Shown here piece by piece: positions 1 through 5,558 of a stretch of DNA of 5,582 bases (position 1 is its first letter; each line of letters opens with the position of its first letter). The stretch is taken from the NCBI GenBank assembly GCA_903927495.1, contig CAIYNH010000500.1, positions 1 through 5,582 of the forward strand, read 5' to 3'. The notes under the pieces were generated by a model that worked only from the letters and a program-made list of their open reading frames with translations, was not told the origin of the DNA and did no database searches. The position numbers were made by a program, and so were the translations under genes. This DNA is from an uncultured beta proteobacterium. GTDB taxonomy: Bacteria; Pseudomonadota; Gammaproteobacteria; Burkholderiales; Burkholderiaceae_C.

Positions 1-175
1 CAGACCCCAATATCACGGAACAATAGCCACGGCGCTATAAAGTCAGTAGTGCTTTGTGCCTGACCAGTATGTTGCTGGTGCCTATTTACTTATCAACTTC
101 GTCCCTTTGAAATTCAGCAGGTGGCGGGCGTTGGGCTGCTGAATTGAAGGCACAACCGGTTGGTTTGAACTGTTG
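1..175 (+). repeat. Direct repeat, copy 1 (structured intergenic element)
   Basis: This copy begins with CAGACCCCAATATCACGGAA and ends with TTGAACTGTTG, and is matched by the copy at 268-443. Shared blocks are the first 20 bases, TAGTGCT-TGTGCC, GCCTATTTA and the final 61 bases (115-175), which I count as 54/61 identical to 383-443. It contains a perfect 10-base inverted repeat AATTCAGCAG/CTGCTGAATT (111-120 and 136-145, 15-base loop) and the palindrome CAACCGGTTG (153-162). The window starts exactly at its first shared base, so it may extend further left. No coding potential is seen. Confidence 0.8.
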
Positions 176-195
176 GCAACCGCCACAGCCGCAGT

Positions 196-281
196 GATTT
201 TGGGGTCGGATCCCGATTCGGCTCGTTGTCGCTTGAATGAGTCAGCGGCCTCAAACCGAGTCGGGCTCAGACCCCAATATC
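196..281. repeat. Imperfect inverted repeat built on GGGGTC/GACCCC
   Basis: The arm at 196-221 (GATTTTGGGGTCGGATCCCGA...) pairs with 256-281 (...TCGGGCTCAGACCCCAATATC); the central 22 bases match at 19 positions and the full 26 at 22, with a 34-base loop. The right arm is also the beginning of repeat copy 2, so the inverted repeat bridges the two copies. GGGGTC/GACCCC palindromes of this kind often flank small mobile or REP-like elements, but no transposase is present. Confidence 0.6.
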
Positions 282-443
282 ACGGAATAGATACCAAAAT
301 GCTACTATTTAGATAGTGCTCTGTGCCATGCCATTAAGCTGTCAGAGCCTATTTAACATTTATCTTCGGAGCTACTGAAACGCAGCAGGTTGCTGGCATT
401 GGACTGCTGAATTGAAGTCACAACCTGTTGGGTTGAACTGTTG
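268..443 (+). repeat. Direct repeat, copy 2 (structured intergenic element)
   Basis: This is the second copy of the unit at 1-175, shifted by 267-268 bases. The hairpin corresponding to 111-145 is weakened here to CAGCAG/CTGCTG (383-388 and 404-409) but keeps the 15-base loop, and the palindrome has become CAACCTGTTG (421-430). It also has a small stem ACTAT-TTAG-ATAGT (304-317). The segment around 297-357 resembles, from general knowledge rather than a search, a degenerate repeat common between genes in Comamonadaceae genomes. Confidence 0.8.
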
Positions 444-488
444 ACTGTGTTTTGTCAGTTCGGCGGTGTGGTTTTTAGGCACTTGCAC

Positions 489-516
489 CCCCTCTCGCCC
501 TGCCGGGCGAAAGGGG
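489..516. repeat. GC-rich hairpin, CCCCTCTCGCCC / GGGCGAAAGGGG
   Basis: Arms at 489-500 and 505-516 pair at 11 of 12 positions around a TGCC loop. It lies 183 bases beyond the exporter stop codon and could help end the leftward transcript, but no T-run follows on either strand, so a standard intrinsic terminator is not supported. It may be another dispersed palindromic element. Confidence 0.5.
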
Positions 517-699
517 AGCCAAACAGCACTATGTGGCCGGTTGCCGGTGGGCTGACTTCTTGAAGCACCACGGATTGGGTAATACCTTCAGATGCCTTGC
601 GAGGGTTGGTTCTTTATATTGGTGCCGAATCGGCTCTGCCCTCAATTTGACTTTGCATGTCGCTGTTCGCAACACGCTGCCACGGCGACCCAAAATCCG
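517..699. other. Non-coding stretch downstream of the exporter gene
   Basis: I see no supportable gene, RNA or repeat here. Together with 444-488 it separates the repeat cluster from the exporter stop codon. Open frames crossing it on the plus strand run on antisense to the exporter and have no recognisable product. Confidence 0.5.
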
Positions 700-1617
700 C
701 TACCTTCTGCGCGTGCCCAGCATTGCGGCACCAATGATCATGGCCGCAGCGATCGCGATGGTGCTGCTCAGCGCACGTTGGGTTGCCAGCATCAGCAAAA
801 TAGTGGAGGCCAATGGGGTCAGGTAGCTCAGGATACCAATCTGGCGTACATCGCCAAGTTTGAGGGCTTTGTCCCACAGAAAAAAAGCTGCACCCAGTGG
901 CCCGAGACCCATGGCAACCAGCAACATCCAGTCCTGCCCAGCCAGAGCTACCGAAGACTCCAGGGTGGCGTGACACAGCAGCGACAACAGGCCCGATACC
1001 GCTCCGAACAGGCCAATGGCCGCCGTTGGAAAACCATTTCCCGCGAGCTCAGCGCGCTTGGTTTGGAGCGAATAATTGGCCCAGATAAAGGCTGAGCCCA
1101 GCGCCAGCAGATATCCCAGCGCCGAAGTGGTTGCTACAGCGCTGGTGCTTGCGACCACCACCTCACGCCCACCCAAGATCGCCAGTGCCGCCCCGCCAAA
1201 GCCCAGTCCGGCAGCCAGTACATGCACCAACCGCAGCGGGTGACCCGCCAAATACAGCGGTGTCAGCACCACAATCAACAAGGGCCAGAGGTAGTTGACC
1301 AGATTCACCTCGACCGCCGGGGCCAGGCGCAGACCCATGAACAAGAAGAAGTGAAAACCAAAGAGGGTGAACACGCCCAAGGCCAGGTTGCCGGGTCTGA
1401 CCTGCCAAAGCCTTGGGTCTTTGAGCACTGCGGGCCAGGACAGCACGCTGCCAATCAGCAGCGCGATACCGGTTAGCAAAAACGGGGGCACATGTTGCAG
1501 CGCGACACCCAGCGTAGCGAGCGTGGCCCACAGACCGACGGCCGCCAGTGCGTAAAAATTTGCCTTCAACAGCTTGCCTGCTAGACCGGCCTTGGCTGTG
1601 TCGATGAGCGCTGCCAC
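700..1617 (-). CDS. DMT-superfamily (EamA) inner-membrane exporter, YddG-like
   Basis: This roughly 305-residue integral membrane protein consists almost wholly of hydrophobic helices, consistent with ten transmembrane segments arranged as two EamA repeats (about 18-150 and 165-302). Shared features with E. coli YddG, an aromatic amino-acid exporter, are VEVNLVNYLWP (102-112), LALGSAFIWANYSL (171-184), the late segment SYLTPLASTILL (264-275) and a short arginine-rich cytosolic tail (RRR). The longest reading uses a GTG start at 1617, inside the 3' end of the reductase gene, with only a weak GGTGG about 9 bases upstream. A TTG at 1569 (residue 17), just before the first helix, is the alternative and would remove the overlap. 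Position suggests co-transcription and coupling with the reductase. Substrate is unproven: aromatic amino acids or other small metabolites are the family precedent. No truncation is seen. Confidence 0.92.
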   Translation of the reverse strand: MAALIDTAKAGLAGKLLKANFYALAAVGLWATLATLGVALQHVPPFLLTGIALLIGSVLSWPAVLKDPRLWQVRPGNLALGVFTLFGFHFFLFMGLRLAPAVEVNLVNYLWPLLIVVLTPLYLAGHPLRLVHVLAAGLGFGGAALAILGGREVVVASTSAVATTSALGYLLALGSAFIWANYSLQTKRAELAGNGFPTAAIGLFGAVSGLLSLLCHATLESSVALAGQDWMLLVAMGLGPLGAAFFLWDKALKLGDVRQIGILSYLTPLASTILLMLATQRALSSTIAIAAAMIIGAAMLGTRRR

Positions 1618-2627
1618 AGGTTGATACCACCGTCCACCGCATGCTGGTCGATGCTGGCAAGTTCTTCCGGGCTGAAGCTCAGATTTTGCAGTGCGCCTAC
1701 CAACTCGGTGATTTGGACGGCCCGACTGGCACCAATCAGGGCCGAGGTCACGCGCGCATCGCGCAGCACCCAGGCGGTCGCCATTTGCGCCAGGCTTTGA
1801 CCGCGTGCCAGCGCCATGTCGTTCAATGCCCGCACATGCTTGAGATTTTTTTCATTCAAAAAATCGGCCTTGAATGAACCACCACCGGGGCGATTAATGC
1901 GTGCGTCTGCGGGGGTGCCATTGAGGTACTTGTCAGTCAGCAAGCCTTGCGCCAGTGCGCTAAATGCGATGCAGCCCATGCCGGTCGCGTCCAGCGCATC
2001 GAGCAAGTCTTCTTCAATCCAGCGGTTCAGCAAGCTGTAGGACGGCTGATGGATCAATGCAGTGATGCCCATGCTGCGCAAAATGGCATGGGCTTCACGG
2101 GTTTTTGTCCCGGAATAGCTGCTCACGCCCACGTACAGCGCTTTGCCCTGCTGCACCGCGCTGGCCAACGCAGCGCAGGTTTCTTCGAGCGGCGTGTCGG
2201 GGTCAAAGCGGTGTGAGTAAAAAATATCTACATAGTCCAGCCCCATGCGCTGCAAGCTCTGGTCCAGGCTAGCCAGCAAGTACTTGCGCGAGCCACCGCC
2301 CTGACCATAGGGGCCGGGCCACATCTCGTAGCCAGCCTTGGTGGAAATGATGAGCTCGTCGCGATAGGGCTTGAAGTCGCGGTGCAGGTGTTGACCAAAA
2401 TTGCTTTCGGCCCTTCCCGCTGCAGGACCATAATTGTTGGCCAGGTCGAAGTGGTTGATGCCCAGGTCAAAGGCGCAGCAAAGCATCTCGCGCTGGGTTG
2501 CCATGGGTGTGGCATCACCAAAGTTGTGCCACAGGCCCAGCGAAACAGCGGGCAATTTCAGGCCACTTTGGCCGCAACGGCGGTAGGGCATGGCGGCGTA
2601 ACGGGAGGGGTTTGCGTTGTGGGTCAT
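1581..2627 (-). CDS. yghZ: Aldo/keto reductase, YghZ (L-glyceraldehyde 3-phosphate reductase) type
   Basis: This 348-residue cytosolic NADPH-dependent oxidoreductase reduces aldehydes. E. coli YghZ, of nearly the same length, reduces L-glyceraldehyde 3-phosphate and can act on methylglyoxal. The (beta/alpha)8 AKR signature is complete: catalytic tetrad D61 (in NHFDLANNYG), Y66, K97 (ISTKAGYEMWPGPYG) and H139 (DIFYSHRFD), substrate-loop HQPSYSLLNRW (193-203), and cofactor segment VLIGASRA-like at 296-303. Similarity to E. coli YghZ is visible from the first residues (ANPSRY compared with ANPERY) to the last (INLWQ), which supports the ATG at 2627 although no good ribosome binding site precedes it. 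Its last 37 bases overlap the start of the downstream exporter, so the two probably share a transcript. It is separated from the GntR gene by 229 bases and may have its own promoter. The physiological substrate in this organism is not shown; general aldehyde detoxification is an alternative. Confidence 0.94.
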   Translation of the reverse strand: MTHNANPSRYAAMPYRRCGQSGLKLPAVSLGLWHNFGDATPMATQREMLCCAFDLGINHFDLANNYGPAAGRAESNFGQHLHRDFKPYRDELIISTKAGYEMWPGPYGQGGGSRKYLLASLDQSLQRMGLDYVDIFYSHRFDPDTPLEETCAALASAVQQGKALYVGVSSYSGTKTREAHAILRSMGITALIHQPSYSLLNRWIEEDLLDALDATGMGCIAFSALAQGLLTDKYLNGTPADARINRPGGGSFKADFLNEKNLKHVRALNDMALARGQSLAQMATAWVLRDARVTSALIGASRAVQITELVGALQNLSFSPEELASIDQHAVDGGINLWQRSSTQPRPV

Positions 2628-2856
2628 GGTCGATGCTTGTGCAGTAGTTGGGGGTTAGCGGGATGGTAATTGATGCACGACCCTTCAGGGAGTTCGGAAC
2701 TTACCAATACCCCATTTGGCGGCACGGGTTGAGTCTGACGGGCATGGCAACCCAGCTGGAAGTCAGTCCAGCCCAACCTGCCTAGATCCCGTGAGTATGC
2801 TGGATTATTCTAAGAAAATATGGCTGCAGAGCTTACTGAACTTGTGATGTGCGCTT
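2628..2856. other. Intergenic gap between reductase and GntR gene
   Basis: These 229 bases have no gene. They should carry the transcription end of the activator/GntR operon and perhaps a promoter for the reductase, but I find neither a hairpin with a T-run nor a convincing -35/-10 pair on the minus strand. Small symmetric elements are AGTTC-G-GAACT (2691-2701) and GCTGGA/TCCAGC arms (2755-2760 and 2767-2772, 6-base loop). The end next to the GntR gene resembles the repeat seen at the left of the window. Confidence 0.5.
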
Positions 2857-2872
2857 TTATTTAGATAGCACT
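2814..2872 (-). repeat. Possible third, diverged relative of the left-end repeat
   Basis: Read on the minus strand, this stretch follows the order of blocks in the plus-strand copy at 300-357: TGCTA-CTA near the start, a CAGTAAGCT block (compare CATTAAGCT), then GCAGCC-TATTT (compare AGAGCC-TATTT). The match needs small gaps and is far from exact. It overlaps the last codons of the GntR gene, whose C-terminal residues would therefore be encoded in repeat-derived DNA. Confidence 0.35.
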
Positions 2873-3585
2873 TCTGAAACGGTTTGGGTCTGCCGTTTGA
2901 CGATGTCGTGAGTTAACCGAACGTGGGCTTCGAGTGCCAAGGCGGCGCGCGCCTCCTGTCGGTTCAGGGCAGCGCGGAAAATGGCTTCGTGCTCCTGGTG
3001 CACGTCGCGCTCACTGGTGTGCGCCGCAGTCAATCGCCAGTTGATATTACGGTAGCGCTCGGCGTGGCGGTACAGGATGCCCAGGATGTATTTGGTCCAG
3101 GGTGAGTCAAAGGCTGAAATCAGGGTGTCATGAAAATTTTTGTTGCGCCGCTCCCATAGTGCCGGCTCGGGTCCATCCGGGGCACTCTCGGTTTGCGTCA
3201 GGAGTTGGTAACTGGCACCCAGCGATTCTTCCCAGCGTGCATCACCGTGGCGAATAGACTGTCGCAAAGCTTCGGTTTCAAGCATGACCCGGGTGTTGGT
3301 CACGTCTTCCAGATCGGCCAGGGAAATCGGTGCCACCCGAAAACCCCGTTGACCCTCCACCGTAACCAAAGCATCCGAGACCAGCAACGACAAGGCCTCG
3401 CGCAAGGTCCCTGCGCCCACCTGGTACTGGTCTTTGAGGTGCTCGACGCGCAGTTTTTCGCCCGGCACCAACTTGCCGCAGACCACGTCATGACGCAAGC
3501 TCAGGTAGGCACGTTCGGCCAAGGTGCGGGGTGCCTCGGTGTCGACCTCGGTTTGGCTTGCCACAAGTTGCTTCAGTCTGCTCAT
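2857..3585 (-). CDS. GntR-family regulator, FCD (FadR-type) subfamily; AphS/PhcS-like repressor candidate
   Basis: This 242-residue DNA-binding regulator has an N-terminal winged helix-turn-helix (about 20-86) containing the GntR-typical LREAL segment (61-65) and a wing around GQRGFRV (78-84). An all-helical FCD effector domain follows (about 90-228). The FCD metal-site histidines appear to be H152, H199 and H221. The usual Asp four residues before the first His is N148 here, a substitution that may alter metal binding. The ATG overlaps the activator's TGA as ATGA, and AGGAG lies 7 bases upstream, so translation is probably coupled to the activator. Established parallel: Comamonas testosteroni TA441 aphS and R5 phcS are GntR repressors encoded beside a DmpR-class activator and acting on phenol genes. 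Inference: this protein represses the same operon and perhaps its own. Family assignment is firm; the target is inferred from position. Confidence 0.93.
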   Translation of the reverse strand: MSRLKQLVASQTEVDTEAPRTLAERAYLSLRHDVVCGKLVPGEKLRVEHLKDQYQVGAGTLREALSLLVSDALVTVEGQRGFRVAPISLADLEDVTNTRVMLETEALRQSIRHGDARWEESLGASYQLLTQTESAPDGPEPALWERRNKNFHDTLISAFDSPWTKYILGILYRHAERYRNINWRLTAAHTSERDVHQEHEAIFRAALNRQEARAALALEAHVRLTHDIVKRQTQTVSEVLSK

Positions 3586-5297
3586 GCCATGGCTCCTGCT
3601 GCTTCAATCGGATCGAGGGTGGGTGTGTCTGGGGTGCCGGTATTGCGACGTTTTTGACGGTAAGCCAATTGGGCCCTTGTCAAGCCCAGCAAACGAGCAG
3701 CTTCTGACAAATTCCCGCGCGCTCGCATGACCGCATGGTCCAGCACGCGGGCTTCAATCTCGTCGAGCGAGTTGCCACTGTCAAGCACACGGGCACACAG
3801 GTCGTCCTCCTGTGCACTCGGCATCACGGCCAATTGACCATTGGCATTCAGGCTGGTCTGCACCGACTCGGGTAAATTGGGAAACAAATCTTCAACTTGA
3901 ATCATGCTGCCCTGTGAAGCAAGAATCACACCGCGCTCGACCATATTTTCCAACTCGCGCACGTTGCCAGGCCAGTCGTGCTGCGCCAGCGCTTGCATGG
4001 CACGCTCGGCAAAGCCGTTGATGCGCTTGTCATGCAGAGCACAAAACCGCGCAAGCATGCTGCGTGCCAGAGGCTCTATATCAGCCAGGCGTTCACGCAG
4101 CGGAGGAATACAGATCGGATAAACATTGAGGCGGTACAACAGGTCGCGCCGGAATCGGCCTGCGCGCACCGCTTGTTCGAGATCGACGTTGGTGGCAGCA
4201 ATCAGCCTCACGTTGATCCGGCGCGTAGCCTCTGACCCGATGCGCTCGATTTCGCCCTCCTGCAACACACGCAGCAGTTTGGCCTGTGCCGCCAGCGGCA
4301 GTTCACCCACCTCGTCAAGCAGCAAGGTGCCGCCGTCAGCGCGCTCAAAGCGACCGGCGCGGGCAGCGTGGGCACCGGTGTAAGCGCCCTTTTCGACCCC
4401 AAAAAGCTCCGCTTCGATCAGTTCTGCGGGCAAAGCTGCGCAGTTGACGGCTACAAACGGAGCGTTGAGTCGGGGCGAGAGTTGGTGCAGGGCGCGGGCG
4501 AAGCGCTCTTTGCCAACTCCAGTTTCGCCAGTCAGCAGCACGCTCACCTGTGTTTTAGCCGCTTTTTCCATCAAACCATAGGCCTTGCGAAAGGTCGCAG
4601 CGCTGCCAATCAGGTGCCCGCCTTGGGTAACGGGCTCAATCGTGGACTTGAGTGCCTCCACCTGCAGCTGCAAAACTTCCATTTTTTCCATCAGCGAGTC
4701 ATCGGTAAAGTAAATCCGGTGAGCTTCGCCGTCAGGCCATTCTTCAATCGGACGACCAACAATCTGACAGTGGTCAGCACCACACGCGGCGCACAGTGTC
4801 TCCTTGAACAAGATCAAGCGCCCCATGAATGCGCTGGTGTAGCCGCTGGCATAACCCAGCAGCGTCCAGCAAGCCGGGTCAGCAACCAAACCAAACTTTT
4901 GCCGATGGGCGTAAGCCTCCCATGAGTGATCCCATCGAAATTCGCCATAAAACTGGCCCGCCTGCACATCAATCGTCAGTTTCACCGGGGTGACGCGCAC
5001 TGCACCTTCAAGCATGTGCAATTGCGGCCCGACCATAAAACTATCTTGCAAGGACTCGTCGGGACGCGTTTTTTTGGCGTACTCGGCATCGCACATGCCA
5101 GAGGCGTAACCCATGCGCGTCAGGATGCGCCGGGCATGCTCGGGCCCGATCGAGCTAATCAAGTCCTGGCGCAGCGCTGTCAGGGCCGTGGTGTGCATCA
5201 GCACCATGCGACGGTCGCCCAGCCAGATGGCACCTCCAACCGGTTCAAAACGTAGCAAGCGCCGCAAATCGCTGTCCGAAGGGTATTTGAGAGTCAT
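3582..5297 (-). CDS. Sigma-54-dependent aromatic-responsive activator (XylR/DmpR/MopR class, phenol-type sensor)
   Basis: This 571-residue cytoplasmic activator binds an aromatic effector and then drives sigma-54 RNA polymerase by ATP hydrolysis. Domains in order: XylR_N sensor (about 16-120), V4R zinc domain (about 130-192), a linker that may be coiled coil (201-222), AAA+ core (about 228-455) and a Fis-type helix-turn-helix (about 524-550). Visible motifs are Walker A GETGVGKE (257-264), GAYTGA loop (304-309; Tyr also occurs in XylR, as I recall), Walker B LLLDEV (325-330), AATN (367-370), arginine fingers R383/R389 and WPGNVREL (442-449). Matching MopR with a constant offset of 12, the zinc ligands are C143, E166, C169 and C177, and the phenol anchors are H94 and W122. 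XylR, from memory, has Tyr at the H94 position, so a phenol-type ligand is favoured. The ATG at 5297 matches the usual family N-terminus, with AGGA 11 bases upstream. No domain is missing. Orthologues are called dmpR, poxR, aphR or phcR; which name applies is undecided. Confidence 0.96.
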   Translation of the reverse strand: MTLKYPSDSDLRRLLRFEPVGGAIWLGDRRMVLMHTTALTALRQDLISSIGPEHARRILTRMGYASGMCDAEYAKKTRPDESLQDSFMVGPQLHMLEGAVRVTPVKLTIDVQAGQFYGEFRWDHSWEAYAHRQKFGLVADPACWTLLGYASGYTSAFMGRLILFKETLCAACGADHCQIVGRPIEEWPDGEAHRIYFTDDSLMEKMEVLQLQVEALKSTIEPVTQGGHLIGSAATFRKAYGLMEKAAKTQVSVLLTGETGVGKERFARALHQLSPRLNAPFVAVNCAALPAELIEAELFGVEKGAYTGAHAARAGRFERADGGTLLLDEVGELPLAAQAKLLRVLQEGEIERIGSEATRRINVRLIAATNVDLEQAVRAGRFRRDLLYRLNVYPICIPPLRERLADIEPLARSMLARFCALHDKRINGFAERAMQALAQHDWPGNVRELENMVERGVILASQGSMIQVEDLFPNLPESVQTSLNANGQLAVMPSAQEDDLCARVLDSGNSLDEIEARVLDHAVMRARGNLSEAARLLGLTRAQLAYRQKRRNTGTPDTPTLDPIEAAGAMA

Positions 5298-5311
5298 GAA
5301 AAGTAATTTCC

Positions 5312-5322
5312 TGGTGACACCA
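5312..5322. promoter_or_regulatory. TGGTG-N-CACCA palindrome, candidate GntR/FCD operator
   Basis: An 11-base interrupted palindrome (TGGTGACACCA on the plus strand) lies 14 bases upstream of the activator's ATG and abuts its ribosome binding site. It fits the TGGT-N3-ACCA form typical of FadR-type operators. Binding here would block expression of the activator/GntR operon, giving autoregulation. The regulator-operator match is inferred from family and position only. Confidence 0.4.
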
Positions 5323-5331
5323 TTTTGAATT

Positions 5332-5558
5332 TTCTCGATATTACGCGATAAAACCTCACCTCGATTTAATCATCCAGATACCCGACAAATCTTCTCATTT
5401 GATGAACTTGGTTTGATCAAGGAGAACCAATTGGTAAATTCACCTGCCATTTGACCAGGAACTTGTCGCTGCAATCGTGCTGAAACACTTCACTAAAAGC
5501 TGAATATTCTTCAATCCTCAAAGGTTCTCCTAGGTGTTTTCCCTTTAAATATCGAGAA
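5332..5558. repeat. Nested long-range inverted repeats
   Basis: TTCTCGATATT (5332-5342) is the exact reverse complement of AATATCGAGAA (5548-5558). Inside this pair, AGGAGAACC (5420-5428) is the exact reverse complement of GGTTCTCCT (5523-5531). The arms are 11 and 9 bases. They may be paired protein-binding sites on the two sides of the control region or chance in AT-rich DNA. Confidence 0.45.
5398..5458. promoter_or_regulatory. Cluster of TTGATCAA-type motifs, candidate activator binding sites (UAS)
   Basis: TTTGATGAA (5398-5406) and TTTGATCAA (5412-5420, containing the perfect palindrome TTGATCAA) are spaced 14 bases apart, and a weaker TTTGACCAG lies at 5450-5458. XylR/DmpR-class upstream activating sequences are built from TTGANCAA-like elements. 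Also here are the palindrome CCAATTGG (5427-5434) and TTGGTT/AACCAA arms at 5408-5413 and 5425-5430. Placement upstream of a presumed rightward operon fits, but the consensus match is partial. Confidence 0.35.

Noticed and set aside
1..450. CRISPR array
   Set aside because: There are only two copies, they are about 175 bases long and diverged, and no short regular repeat-spacer pattern exists.
489..516. Hairpin as an intrinsic terminator of the exporter transcript
   Set aside because: There is no T-run after the stem in either direction and it is 183 bases from the stop codon.
592..1095. Plus-strand open frame of 167 codons at the exporter's 3' end
   Set aside because: It is antisense to most of the exporter's C-terminal half, its composition is unlike a real protein, and it has no good start context.
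1163..1660. Minus-strand open frame of 165 codons
   Set aside because: It is an out-of-frame reading of the exporter and the reductase 3' end; the other frame gives clear membrane helices.
3193..3657. Plus-strand open frame of 154 codons
   Set aside because: It is antisense to the GntR winged-helix region and the activator's 3' end, with no domain or ribosome binding site.
4368..4925. Plus-strand open frame of 185 codons
   Set aside because: It lies wholly antisense to the AAA+ and V4R coding region of the activator, has no recognisable domain, and is expected in GC-rich DNA.
5419..5426. Strong ribosome-binding-like AAGGAGAA on the plus strand
   Set aside because: No ATG or GTG follows at usable distance, and the nearby TTG frame stops after a few codons.
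5432..5473. Possible -24/-12 sigma-54 promoters (GG at 5433-5434 with GC at 5446-5447; GG at 5458-5459 with GC at 5471-5472)
   Set aside because: Both have 11 rather than 10 bases between GG and GC, and the flanking consensus is poor; sigma-54 promoters rarely tolerate this spacing.
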